Of a stretch of DNA of 64,000 nt, positions 1 to 10,106 are shown one piece after another. This DNA comes from Salvia splendens. Taxonomy: Eukaryota; Streptophyta; Magnoliopsida; Lamiales; Lamiaceae. The notes under the pieces are model-generated. The model was not told where the DNA came from. It was given only the letters and a program-made list of their open reading frames with translations, and ran no database searches. Each line of letters begins with the position of its first letter. The stretch's first letter is position 1. The stretch covers positions 14,244,063 through 14,308,062 of the forward strand of contig NC_056049.1 in the NCBI RefSeq assembly GCF_004379255.2, given 5' to 3'. A program made the translations under genes and the position numbers.

Positions 1-1436
1 AATCTTTGCCTAGGATGTTTAGGATGATCTCTTCCGTCGGGGCCTTTGAGATATCAATCTCTACTCATAACCTAGCAAAAGAGAGTCGGGTTTGATTGAT
101 TGTGGCATGATCCGCTTGTAGCGGCTTGCCTAGGAGCTTGCCGATTGCCATGAGGGCCGATTCCTCAAAAAGGTGGGCTGGGATTCCCATGATATTACAC
201 CACACGGCGACGATCGGCGACTCGAAGAAAGTATCAAAATCCGGCGCCCACTTGAACACCCTCATCGGATGATTATTCAAATACCAAATCGGATTACCAT
301 TCGGACCGTTTATCACCTTGGCATAATCAGCCACTTCTTGGAATTGGAGTAGTATGTGCTTAGCATTCAAGTATTTCCAAGTGTAATCTCCAACTAGCCC
401 CATGCACCCTAAACTTTTTTGAATTTGGAATGAGGATGGGAGCGAGTGGGAGAACTTCGAGATCCAACTAAGTGTAATCTCCAACTAGCCCCATGCACCC
501 CACAATGGCTAGTCCTAGTTTCTTCGAGAGATGTTCCGTTTCAAGATTTGTAAAGGAAAGATATGGGGTACCTTCGACGCTTCCGGCCGCCCCAATAGGT
601 GTGGCCTTGCCGGCGTCAAGTGGGAATGGCTCGGCCTTAAGGGTCGTGTGTGGAGTTGGAGCTCCCACCATGGGCCCCGTCCCCCCATGTGAGAAGAGGT
701 CTTTAGCCTCCTTCCATGCATTCGCCGGTGACGCCACCTTTTTCGGTGGAGATTCCGGTGGCCGAGCACCGGGGCCACGTTCATATTTGCCTCCATCATT
801 GTCGAGATGGATATGGATGGCACATGGTGCTTCATTTGAATTCCAAACGTTATTATCCACAAATGGAGCAACAATTTCTTCCCCATGTAAAGTGTCCCTT
901 GTCTTTTCCTCCTTTGGTGAGTCACATGCACCCACACCATCACATGCCACCCCATCCTCACCCCTAGGCTGCACGTGAGAGGGTGTACTTGCAACATCCA
1001 TCTTGTTGACCAAATCACACTCCAAGCTTGGAGCTTCAAGAATCCGGCCAACCGGCACCGGCACCGGCGACGCTCCGGCCGCTCCTATTGTCGTAGGGCC
1101 GCCCCCTTCTTTGGCCATTTGAGCAAGAGAAAGCAACATCTCCCCAATAGGGACATGCTCGCTTACCACCGGTTTCTCCCTTACACCATGGATTTCAGCG
1201 AGTTCATCAACCATATCAAAAACCATCTTCTTCTTCGCCCGACTAACCTCCGAACCAGATTCAAGACCGGCTCGTTTAAGGGCTTGTCGAACCTTCTCCG
1301 GGTGGGGCGTGCCAGCCCTTTTTGTTTTGGGCCGTGCAATCGAGGGGAACTTCCACTCCGGCGAAGAGAGGGGCTGCATCGTGTGAACCAAAGCCGCGGC
1401 CTCCCCCTCCGGTAGTTCACCACCGGACTTCACCAT
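1..1436 (-). pseudogene. LINE ORF1 fragment (DUF4283 nucleic-acid-binding protein), runs off left edge
   Basis: This is the N-terminal two thirds of a plant L1-type ORF1, the RNA-binding partner of the LINE ribonucleoprotein. The start is the ATG at 1436 (MVKSGGELPEGEA), which aligns with the starts of the array copies; the frame is open upstream only by chance. A basic stretch (RPKTKRAGTPHPEK, then SRAKKKMVF) looks like a nuclear-localisation signal. The DUF4283 core follows (KYLNAKHILLQFQ, HPMRVFKWAPDFDTFFES, RLSFAR). It is dead: a 31-bp duplication disrupts the frame near 470-500, and the conserved Cys after SFARI is a TGA at 65-67. Past that stop the frame resumes (VEIDIS) to base 1, so the zinc knuckle lies outside the window. 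The N-terminus matches the ORF1-only LINE class seen elsewhere here. Confidence 0.85.
379..500. repeat. 31-bp direct repeat disrupting ORF1
   Basis: The 31 bases at 379-409 recur at 470-500 with a 91-bp offset (core GTAATCTCCAACTAGCCCC). The copy is absent from the homologous ORF1 segments in the array. It duplicates the codons for GCMGLVGDYT and breaks the reading frame. Confidence 0.9.
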
Positions 1437-1555
1437 GTATCGGATGCAACAATCACATTTCACCTCCCTCAAAGGGAGGGAGGAAGAGTGGGCGAAATCT
1501 AGAGAGAAGGAGGAGCTTCTCTCTCTAAACTTTTCCGGCTCGAAGGCTTGGCTAT
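1437..1555 (-). promoter_or_regulatory. LINE 5' UTR with two hairpins
   Basis: This is the leader upstream of the ORF1 at 1436. Hairpin 1 spans about 1500-1530 (minus strand GAGAGAAG, short loop, CTTCTCTC). Hairpin 2 is at 1463-1479 (CCTCCC-TTTGA-GGGAGG). Both recur in the other LINE leaders of the window. The 5' end abuts the broken end of another LINE's ORF2 near 1555. Plant L1 promoters are internal to the 5' UTR, so this is the likely promoter, but no core motif was recognised. Confidence 0.6.
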
Positions 1556-4500
1556 AATGTACATCTGAACTTGCCACACCACATTGTACGGTTTGAATTG
1601 GACTTGCTCATGCCGGCTTCTGTTTCGCTCCGCCCAAAGGAACCACAGGATGAGGTATGGCGTTACTCGGCAAAGGTGTTTTGGGTCTTGTTGTTGCATC
1701 CGATGCGACCAGGTCTCAAGCCGATCCGGTATGGTGTCGTTAATCCGTAGGGGAGGTGCCGATCCCCCGAACCACCCGTCGAATTCCCGCCACACACTAG
1801 TTGCTCCCCGACCTTGGATGAAGAGGTGCTGAAGGGATTCGGTGCTCGGATTCCTTGGGCAGCATTGGCGTTTTGAGGCCAAGTCGATCAACCGGGATTC
1901 GATTCGACAGAAGGCGCCAGTTGAAGATTGCAATAGAGTTGGTTAGGCCAGCCCTCCAAATGTCTTCGAGCCCTTGTATCCTCGGTCTATGTGTGCGGAT
2001 AGTGTCCCATGTTGTTGCTAGCGTAAATTCTCCGAGGCTAGAAAGGGACCACCTCGGCGTGTCTGGCTCCCCTGCAATGACGGGGGTGTCGAGGATCTGA
2101 GAAATAACCTGTTGTGGTAGCCCGGCCTGGTCATGGAGTTGTTGGAGCTTGGCTTCATTCCACTCACCATCCCTGAGGAATTCTTCGACCCGGGAAGTGT
2201 GGTTGCCTCTATCATCAAAAGTAAGGGACCGAAGAGTGGAATCACCCACCCAAATGTCATCCCAAAAGTAGATTTCCCCTTTACCCACCACCCATCGAAT
2301 GTGAGGATGCGCCTGATGTCTTGTGCGCATGAGTCTTTTCCAAGTTGGGCTGTTATGCCCGGAGGGGTTGTCCGCAAGGGGGGAGACCTTCTTGCAATAT
2401 TTTATCATTATATATCTAGCCCAGATTGAGCTTTGCTCTCGGAATCTCCACCATAACTTAATGCTAAAGGCTCGGAGTACTTCTTTGGTTTTTCGAACTC
2501 CGAGCCCTCCTTCGGACGTCGAGAGGCATATCTGATCCCAACCGATCCAGTGTGTTTTTTTCCTCTCACTTGTCGATCCCCAGAAGAACCGAGCCATCTG
2601 CTGATCCAATTGTTTGAGCGCCCCGGAGGTTGGCTCGATGGCTTGGAAGATGTGGAGTGGCACCGCTTCGAGCGTACTCTTGATGAGGGTGAGTCTCCCT
2701 CCAAACGAGAGGTGGCGGTGAGCCCACCCTGTGTGACCCTCGCGGCACGCTTTTCCCGAAGGAACATAAACATGTCTGTACGCTTTACACCTCGATAAAT
2801 AGGGACACTGAGATAAAGGAAAGGGAAGGTACCTCGAGTGAATCCCCCTTCGGCCTGGATTAGGCCGGCACACCTCTCATGTTTTTCGGCAATGTAGAAG
2901 TTACTCTTTGCAAGATTGATCTGCTGTCCGGAGATTCCCGCGTATTCATCAAGACAAGCTCTGAGCTGCCTCAGAGGGACTTCTGCCGCTTGGGTGAAGA
3001 TTACAATATCGTCGGCATAGGCGAGGTGACTAATCTCCATGCATCCCCGAGAGGCTTTAAAGATCATCTCCTTCTTTCCCAGAATGAGTTTATCCAGAGA
3101 CCTTGAGAGGTAATCCGCAGCAATCACAAATAAGTAGGGTGAAATTGGTCACCTTGTCTAAGGCCGCGAGATGTCTTGAAGAACCCGGATGGAACTCCAT
3201 TAATTAAGACCGAAAACCAGCATGAGCCCACACACCTCTCAATCATGGAGATCCATCTGGCGGGGAAGCCCATTCGGTCCATGACCTTGATCAATAGGGG
3301 CTACTGGACTCTGTCGTAAGCTTTAGCCATATCAATCTTGACCGCAACATTGGGGGCCGGCGCGCTCCTCGGAAGTTCATGGAACATCTCTTGCGCCAAG
3401 AGGACGTTATCATTAAGCAGCCGGCCTTTCACAAACCCACTCTAATTTGGCGCAATAACCTGAGGGAGGAGGGGAGATAATCTCCTTGTGAGGATTTTGG
3501 TGATGATCTTGTTTGAAACAATGCACAAGCTAATGGGGCGATAATCACTCCATGAGTCTGGGCCAAGCTTCTTCGGAATGAGTACGATGCTCGTGGCCGT
3601 GATGCTTCGGGGTAGGTAGGCTCCCACAAAAAATTGCTGGATAGCGGCCACAACATCAATACCGACCGTATCCCAGCAAGATTGATAGAAGGTGGCTGTG
3701 AAACCATCCGGTCCAGGGGCGCTATCTCCGGAGATGTCAAATACGGCTTTTTTCACTTCCTCTGCGCTTGGTGGATTCGGTAGGGCTTCCACTTCAGGAG
3801 AAGGTGAGAGGCGCTGAATCAAGCCCAAATCCGGCTCCAGGAGAGAGAGGGGTCCCGGGGCAAGGAGGTTTTGGAAGAAATCCACGGCAGAGTTCCTGAT
3901 CTCCAATTCCTCCGTGAGTTCTCTCCCCCCCCCCCCCACATTGATCTTGTGGATGCGCATCCTTAATCTCTTTTGTTTGACCCAGCTTTGATAAAATTTG
4001 GTGTTCTTGTCGCCCTCCGCAAGCCATCTAAGGGTCGCCTTTTGTCTCCAGAAGTCCTCCTCCATCTTGAGAAGACGGATATACATGGCAATGCTACGGT
4101 TAACTTCTGCCCTGTTATCCGGGGAAGGCCTCTCCTCAAATTCTGCTTGGGCCATCGCGATTTTTTCCTCCATTTCCCTAAGGTTGTCATGAATGTTCCC
4201 GAAGACAGCCTTATTCCACTCCTTAAGGGTTTTCTTAACTCGGCCAAGCTTAATCTGAAGATTGAGAAGTCCTCCAGCCCCGGTCGGTTGGCTCCAGTCA
4301 CCCCGAACCAAATCAGCAAAACCATCGTGCCTAACCCACATATTTTGAAAACGGAACGGCCTGCCCTTAGTGTGGGTACGTGGGGTTCTGCACCAGACCA
4401 ACACGGGGCCATGGTCCGATGAAACCCGAGGTAAGTTTGTTACTCTAGTCGCTTCAAAGCATTGTGCCCAAGGTTCATTCACTAACACTCTATCGAGCCT

Positions 4501-5064
4501 CTCGAAAAGGCCATTCTTGGCCCATGTAAATTCCGAGCCATCGAACCCCGGATCAAGAACTCTGCAATCTTCAATAGCCTCCGCAAAGTCCACCATTTCA
4601 GCTTGTCGGTTAGTGTCACTACCAACTCTATCGCCCGTCGAAAGAATGGTGTTGAAGTCTCCCCCAATGATCTAAGGCGAGCCTTCAGTAGCCAATGCAA
4701 TTTCCCTCATTTTGTCCCACAAATGGATCCTTTCGCCCCTTGTGCATTTAGCATAAACCGCTGAAATGCCAATGTGTCCCACAAGGCGAGGGGACTCTAC
4801 CCGGCCATGAAGAACTTGATCCGTGTCGCATTCAGCACAGAATCTTGTGCCTTCTTCAGCAAACACCCATATCTTTCCATTCAGATTTGATCCTTGGAAG
4901 ACGAGCCCCAAGGTCTTGGAGAACTTCTCCGGGACGGGAGCCGTTAGTGGTTCCATTAATGCAAGAAAATTAATATTATGAGACTTAATTAATCTTTTTA
5001 GAACGTTTTGGGTGGGCACATTCACAATCCCCCTAACGTTCCAAAACATGAGATTGAAAGACAT
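1556..5064 (-). pseudogene. LINE ORF2 (endonuclease-RT-zf-RVT), 3'-truncated
   Basis: This is an L1-type ORF2, the enzyme of target-primed reverse transcription. Its start (MSFNLMFWNVRG) is the ATG at 5064, two bases after the ORF1 stop (TAA-CT-ATG). The order is an apurinic-type endonuclease ([10 protein letters not shown], then SSDHGPVLV), RT ([39 protein letters not shown]) and zf-RVT ([12 protein letters not shown]). It is broken by TAG for Trp before IIGGDFN (4672-4674), TAG at 3439-3441, TAG for Trp after AYDRVQ (3301-3303), and frameshifts near 3150, 2750 and 1870. The RNase H domain is missing: after WQVQMYI (about 1560) the sequence passes directly into another LINE's 5' UTR. Confidence 0.9.
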
Positions 5065-5066
5065 AG

Positions 5067-6043
5067 TTAACAGTGGAGGTTTGTACCCGGCGGGTGTGAA
5101 TGCCCTCCTTGGAATTTGGTAAGTTGATGGTCTTGCGGAGGGTAGCATGTATCACCCTTCGTGATTGACATGGTGGTATCCTCGGTATTTTTGCTCGGCG
5201 TCCGCTCCACCTCAATGGTATCGCAATGTTCGAACTCATCCCCATCAACCTCCGACAAATTTGGGGGTCTAGGGGCATTTCCAACATCGACACCGTTGGG
5301 GGGATTGTATGCTTCCCACACACCCATGTCCTCAAGCTCATTTTCCACAAAGTTTTCCCGAGCCATGAGGGAGTAGTACCGATTGGTGCTCATGTGGTTT
5401 TCCACCGTTTGTGACTCAGCCCGATCGAGATTAAAAGGGAGGAAAGAGCCTTTCGATTTCTCTCGAGTACCCGATGTCGAGGGCGCACGGTACCTTCCCT
5501 TATTCGCTCCCTTCGGTGTGCCTCCTCGGCCGCCTCCGGAAGAGGAGGGAATAGCAATCGGATCTCTAGTGTGTTTAGCGCAATGATGAGCGCTATGATC
5601 CTCCTCATTGGGGTGGATGACTAGCTCCATGCCCCCTTCATTTTGCATTTCCCCCATGATGTCCGGCCCCGACCAATTCGGGCCATTGTGCGCATTTGCC
5701 TTCGGGTTAAGCCGTTGTTGGTGTACCTTTGTCTTGTTCTTCCCTTGTTGTATCCATTCCGAGTTCCCATCATGCCTTGCACCCTCACATACTTTCCCGG
5801 CTTGACGGTCCCCTTGTTGTGGCTGTTTCGGAGGAGCTACGTTGTAGTTACGTTTGGGGGGCCGTTCCCCTCTACCAGCCGCATAGCACACGTCGCTTTT
5901 GTGGTTCACGTGTTTGCATTCCCGGCAATAGGATTGGATCTTGTCCCATTTCTCGGCCACAAATATCTAAGATGATCTCTTCCGGGGGTGGTTTGGTGAT
6001 GTCGATCTCAACACAAATGCGGGCGAACGAAAGTCGTGACTTG
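5067..6043 (-). pseudogene. LINE ORF1 C-terminal half, 5'-truncated
   Basis: This is the 3' half of the ORF1 belonging to the ORF2 at 1556-5064. It enters at the end of DUF4283 (SRLSFARICVEIDI), shifts frame near 5960, then runs through a zinc knuckle (CRECKHVNHKSDVC, CX2CX4HX4C, with Asn where Gly is usual). It ends with the C-terminal module of the autonomous elements (NHMSTNRYYSLMA; the intact element at 45936 has NHMSTNQYYSLMA). The upstream end stops abruptly at 6043, against the poly(A) tract of the next element. Confidence 0.85.
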
Positions 6044-6294
6044 TTTTTTTTTTTTTTTAATCAAACACACCCCAAAGGGCGGAGGGTTGAGGCGGACCCA
6101 CACCTGTGCATTACCAAAACCATTGGTTACACACAAACATACACCGAGTCGCCCAAAAGTGATGACTCGCCAAGGCATGACAAATTAGAGTACAACGAGG
6201 GCCTCCCTAACAACTAGAGGTGGTCATCTTATACTCTCAAAATCCAATTACCATTTGATACAACCTTTGTATCCCCAACACTTCTGTCCATCAC
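6044..6294 (-). promoter_or_regulatory. 3' UTR and poly(A) of the ORF1-only LINE
   Basis: The 3' UTR runs from the ORF1 stop at 6295 to the tail at 6044-6058. Its first part is homologous to the 3' UTRs of the array units up to GTGTGGGTCC. There the array switches to gypsy sequence, while this copy continues to a terminal stem (CGCCC-TTTG-GGGTG) and GTTTGAT before the poly(A). Confidence 0.7.
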
Positions 6295-8469
6295 CTAGCT
6301 AAGGCCCGCAATAGGGATACCTCCGCTAGGTACATGCCCTCCTGGATCAAGGTCCTTGATGTGGCCCTCTATCTCCCGGTTGGGGCGCCCACATGCGACA
6401 CTCATGGAGCTAAAGCTCGCGTCATTCGCACCCGATGGGACACTCCCAAATGTCACCGTAGCAACATTCTCCTTCAAATGCCAATCATCCACGTGTGGAG
6501 CCTTGGTGTGCATATCGCCCTCATGCACTTTTCCTTTCCTCCTCCTCGACACCAATTGGAAGCCATCCTCATCCACATTTGGGTGACTCCTACTAGCCAC
6601 TCTTGACTTCGACGATCCCGCACCCAATGTACCCTCGATGTACTCCGCGTGGTTGTTACAATCTTTGGACTTCTCCAACTGTCCAATGGACGATGGAGTG
6701 CCATTCGCCTTTGGGCGCCACTCACGGTGGATGATCTTGGCGGCATGGCTTCAAAGGTTCTCCTTGTATGATGCTCGGCGACCCTTGTCTCTACCCCGAG
6801 ATTTCCTTCCCGCTGCATGGCAATCCTCTTTCTCATGCCCAACATGTTTACAATTATCACAAATCAATGGAATACGGTCCCATGCCACTTTGTACCCCGA
6901 GTCTTTGCCTCGGATATTAAGGATGATCTCTTCCGTCGGGGGAGTAGAGATGTCAATCTCTACGCAAATCCTTGCAAAGGAGAGTCGGCTTTGATGAATT
7001 GTGGCATGATCGGCTTGTAGTGGCTTGCCAAGGAGCTTACCGATTGCCAAGAGGGCCGATTCCTCATAGAGATGAGCCAGTATACCTAATATGTTACACC
7101 ACACGGCAACAATTGGCGACTCAAAGAACGTGTCAAAATCCGGCACCCACTTGAACACCCTCATCGGATGGCAATCAACATACCAATTCGGACTCTCATT
7201 AGGGCCATTTAGCACCTTAGCATAATCGGCCACCTCTTGAAATTGGAGTAAAATATGCTTAGCATTCAAGTATTTCCATGTGAATGCTCCAACTAGCCCC
7301 ATGCCACTAAGACTTTTTTGAATTTGGGTTGTGGACGGGAGTAAATGGGAGAACTTCCCGACAATAGCTAGCCCTAGCTTCTCTGAGAGAAAATCCGTTT
7401 CAAAATCGGAAAAGGAGAGCGATGGCGTACCTTCAAAAGAGCCGGTTGTACCCAAAGGCTTGGTCTTGCCGTCGTCCAAGGGGATTGGCTCGGACTTTCG
7501 ATTTGGGGCCGATTAACCCTCCACGGCCCCGGTCCCCCCGCGGTTGGAATGATTCGTTGCAGCCTTCCACACATTCGCCGGCGGTGCCAGCGTTTCCGGC
7601 GAAGATTCCGGCGGTGCCAGCTTTTCCGGTGACGGCTCCGGCGGTTGTGCCACGGGGGCACGGTCTTCCATGCGTGCATCAGCCTCAAGGTGGAGGTAAG
7701 TAGCACATGGTATTGCTTGTGAGTACAAATTGTCATTTTCCCCATTTGGAGCAACACCTTCTTCCCCATGCAAAGTGGTCTTTGTCTCTACCTCTTTTTG
7801 CAAGTCACATGATTCCAACACATCACATGCCACCCCATCATCTAGCCTAGGACCCATGTGATGTATTGTACTTGCACCGGTTGGGTGGTGGTCCAGCTCA
7901 CTCCGGCTCGCCGGCGCCGGCGAAATTCCGGCCACCTCCTCGGAGTTGAGCATTTCCATTGCAATCATCTTCTTCTTTTCTTCCATCTTTGCTGTCGACT
8001 CCTTCATCGACTCAACTACCTCCCGGAAACCGGATTTGACTGGTGGGTCCACTAGGTTATCGTCCGAGATTCCGGCAGCAAAATACCGTTCATGGTCGAG
8101 AAGGAGTAAGTGACCCGTAGCTGCTTCGAAGGGGCCCGGCCTCGCCATTTGAGCAAACGTTCTCATCGTATACCCATCGGAAGGCTGCTCTCCTTCCGGC
8201 GACGCCGTCTCCTCATCATTTTTTCCGGCAAGTAGCTCCTCGGCCATTTCGAAGATCATTTTTTTCTTGATTCGACTAACCCCCGAAATAGTCTCAAGGC
8301 CTGTGCGTTTCAGCTCACGTCGGCCTCTCTCAGGGAAAGGAGTCCCGGTCCTCTTCGAATTTGGCCGTGGGATGAAAGGGAGACTCCGTTCCGGCGAGCG
8401 GGGTGATTGGATCGTGTGAGATGAAACCGTAGCAGCCTCAACCGCCGGTTCTCCGCCGGCCTTCACCAT
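6295..8469 (-). pseudogene. ORF1 of the ORF1-only LINE (DUF4283, zinc knuckle), frameshifted
   Basis: The start is MVKAGGEPAVEA at 8469. The Pro/Ser-rich N-terminal part contains the basic stretch PRPNSKRTGTPFPERG. DUF4283 follows (SEKLGLAIVGKFSH, KYLNAKHILLQFQ, HPMRVFKWVPDFDTFFES, RLSFARICVEIDI), then a zinc knuckle at about 6820-6860 (CDNCKHVGHEKEDC). The C-terminus has the class-specific motif DEDGFQLVSRRRKGK and ends GGIPIAGLS. A stop at 7513-7515 after GAVEG and frame changes near 7480 and 6760 split it into three blocks. The C-terminus is complete and followed by a proper 3' UTR, so the absence of ORF2 is structural, not a truncation. Confidence 0.8.
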
Positions 8470-8560
8470 AGTCGTGGCTGAAGATTACATTTTACCTCCC
8501 TCAAAGGGGAGGGAGGGAGAGTAGACGAAATCTAGAGAGAAGAGAGAGCTTCTCTCTCTT
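8470..8560 (-). promoter_or_regulatory. 5' UTR of the ORF1-only LINE with hairpins
   Basis: Hairpin 1 is at 8533-8559 (AGAGAGAAG, loop, CTTCTCTCT) and hairpin 2 at about 8495-8513 (CCTCCC, loop, GGGAGG). On its 5' side it joins a broken ORF1 of another LINE after the codons for ARRLK. Confidence 0.6.
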
Positions 8561-8561
8561 T

Positions 8562-8920
8562 AGGCGCCGAGCATTGATTTTTGCTTTGGCAACCTTCAAC
8601 ACCATTTTCTTAGAAGGCTCCTTCGGAGAGTTTGATTCCTTCGAGGTAAACTTCATTTGATGATCCGAGGGGGTTCGCTCTCCCTCGCAAGGGGGTGGTT
8701 CACTCGGCGGTTCGTCCGGCATGGCCGGAAGGACGGAAGGTTGCTCGGGAGATAGTTTGGGCTCGGAACGGATGTTGAGGCAGGCGAGAGCCGGTGGGAT
8801 GGTGGTTAGCGTGGGGCAAGGTGACGGTCGGCCGCCGACGAGTGGTGGGTTGGCGGAAGAAGGAATAACGTGGGACAATAGGTGGAAGGCTCTTAGAGAG
8901 AAGGTGGAGCTTCTCACTCT
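8562..8920 (-). pseudogene. Stacked LINE 5' end (5' UTR plus ORF1 N-terminus), copy c
   Basis: A LINE 5' UTR head (hairpin-1-like GTGAGAAG...CTTCTCTC near 8890-8915) is followed by an ORF1 N-terminus starting near 8722 (MPDEPPSEPPPC). The region GERTPSDHQMKF through VAKAKINARRLK corresponds to ARVLSDQQMVF through MAKAKLKARKS in the autonomous LINE at 45936. It stops after about 75 codons and passes directly into the 5' UTR of the ORF1-only LINE. It is 3'-truncated, the opposite of the usual LINE truncation. Confidence 0.65.
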
Positions 8921-9215
8921 AGGATATCTTGTACTGACCTCGAGGAGCCGGTTGTGATTGTTGTTCGTTTGAATCGACGGGTTGAGGGAAGGTGTTGGAG
9001 ATGGTACCGTACGGAGTAAAATGGGAGTGCGGCGAGGATGGGAGCGGGTGGTTCGACGCCCGGTGGGGAAGCAAGCCTTGGGACGGATGGGTGGAAGGGG
9101 TGGCGTGGTCTCCGACTTGGTGTTCGCCGGAGTGGAAGGGTCGAGGGTGTGTAGGGGTGAAGAGCGGCGGATGTTAGGTGGGAGGATTGTTAGAGAGAAG
9201 GAGGAGCATCTCTCA
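8921..9215 (-). pseudogene. Stacked LINE 5' end, copy b (5' leader only)
   Basis: This ~295-bp piece begins (minus strand) with GAGAGATGCTCCTCC then TTCTCTC, the hairpin-1 signature. It continues in a C-rich leader that resembles the corresponding part of copy a (shared CCAAGGCT then GCT). No ORF1 frame of useful length remains. It ends where the next 5' end begins. Confidence 0.5.
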
Positions 9216-9911
9216 GAAAAATGCTACAGTTTTTCCTTCGTTCTTCGCGTTGTCGAACACGGGCTCGCCATTTGACTCCTTAGAAGCAACCGTCATGTCC
9301 GGTGAGGGGTGCGCTGGAAAGATTGAGCCCTTACATTTCACGGACTCGGAGGAGGAACCTCCATCCGTTCCGAAGATGAGTTTCTTCCTTAGTTGCTTGT
9401 CCTCCGGGATGACACGAACCTTTTCGGACCATTTCCTTTGGAGGGGGGTGCCGGAGTGCTCTTTCTAGTCACCGTCCGATTCTTCTTGTTCTTTAGTTTC
9501 AATTCTTTGGCCGAGATCTTCGAGGTTGCATCATCGCTCGAGAGGAAGACCATTTGTTGGTCCGGGATACTCCTCGCCTCCTCGGGGTCAGCGGGGCCGG
9601 GGAGGGGTGCGTTGGGGGATCCGGCATGGCCGGCCAAGAGGCGTCCTCATGGGGCCGGTCGAGGGAGGTTTCGATGTAGTTGGCTCTCGATTACCGGCCA
9701 AAGTTAGGTGCCAAGGTTCGGAGCTGCGAGGCGGGATGGGTGTTGGTGAAGACGGCGTGCGGAGGTGGGTGGGGGGCGGAGCGGTTGGGAGCGGGGTGGG
9801 TCTAAGTCCGGCGGAGGAGCGAGCCTTGGGAGGGCGGGGAGGTGGTCGGAGGAGTTGTTAAACCGTGATGCAATGAGGGAGGGATTTTTAGAGAGAAGGA
9901 GGAGATTTTTG
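9216..9911 (-). pseudogene. Stacked LINE 5' end, copy a (leader plus ORF1 N-terminus)
   Basis: The leader starts with CTCCTCCTTCTCTCTAAA near 9905. An ORF1 N-terminus opens near 9637 (MAGHAGSPNAPLPG) and shows ARSIPDQQMVF, RKSTPAPPSKGNGPKRFV and, after a one-base frameshift near 9395, EDKQLRKK. These match the N-terminus of the autonomous LINE at 45936 (ARVLSDQQMVF, RKSTPAPPTKGNGRKRFV, EDKQLRKK). The piece breaks off near 9216, against the next leader. Confidence 0.7.
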
Positions 9912-9912
9912 A

Positions 9913-9948
9913 ATGATCAATGGATCCATCTTCTTGTCCTTGTGCTGA
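9913..9948 (-). mobile_element. Gypsy pol-end scrap
   Basis: About 33 bases match the sequence at 58986-59020 that encodes the pol C-terminus (KKMDPLI, just before the SGPITRARAKK motif). It is too short to place boundaries exactly. Confidence 0.6.
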
Positions 9949-10049
9949 AGTGACTCCGTGTTCGGTCGTGTGGGCAACATTGACACTTGGACGCCATCTC
10001 AATTTTCCGCCATTGGAGCTTCGAGTCTACTGGGATCCGGTTCGACAGG
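9949..10049 (-). pseudogene. LINE ORF2 zf-RVT scrap
   Basis: About 100 bases on the minus strand encode LSNRIPVDSKLQWRKIEM and the zinc-binding start KCQCCPH, matching the zf-RVT region of the ORF2 copies in the window. It is bounded on both sides by gypsy scraps. Confidence 0.75.
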
Positions 10050-10106
10050 ATGATATAGATTGGGATACGACGAAGGACCCGTTGGATATATTGATCCAAG
10101 AACCCC
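10050..10106 (-). mobile_element. Gypsy LTR-end scrap
   Basis: About 57 bases match the 3' end of the LTR at 58212-58270 (GGATACGACGAAGGACCC) almost without change. It is joined at CATGG to the plus-strand LINE ORF2 that follows, a 5-base overlap suggestive of microhomology. Confidence 0.8.

Larger units (their letters stand above)
6044..8560 (-). mobile_element. ORF1-only non-autonomous LINE, about 2.5 kb
   Basis: This is a near-complete element: 5' UTR with both hairpins (8470-8560), ORF1 remnants (8469 to 6295), a 3' UTR of about 235 bp (6059-6294) and a poly(A) tail of 15 (T run 6044-6058). There is no trace of endonuclease, RT or RNase H between the ORF1 stop and the poly(A). The last ~45 bases before the tail resemble the 3' end of the autonomous LINEs (ACCCTCC, then a short hairpin, then GTTTGAT). 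The layout parallels the ORF1-only HAL1 elements of mammals. Mobilisation by an autonomous LINE in trans is an inference. Confidence 0.75.
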
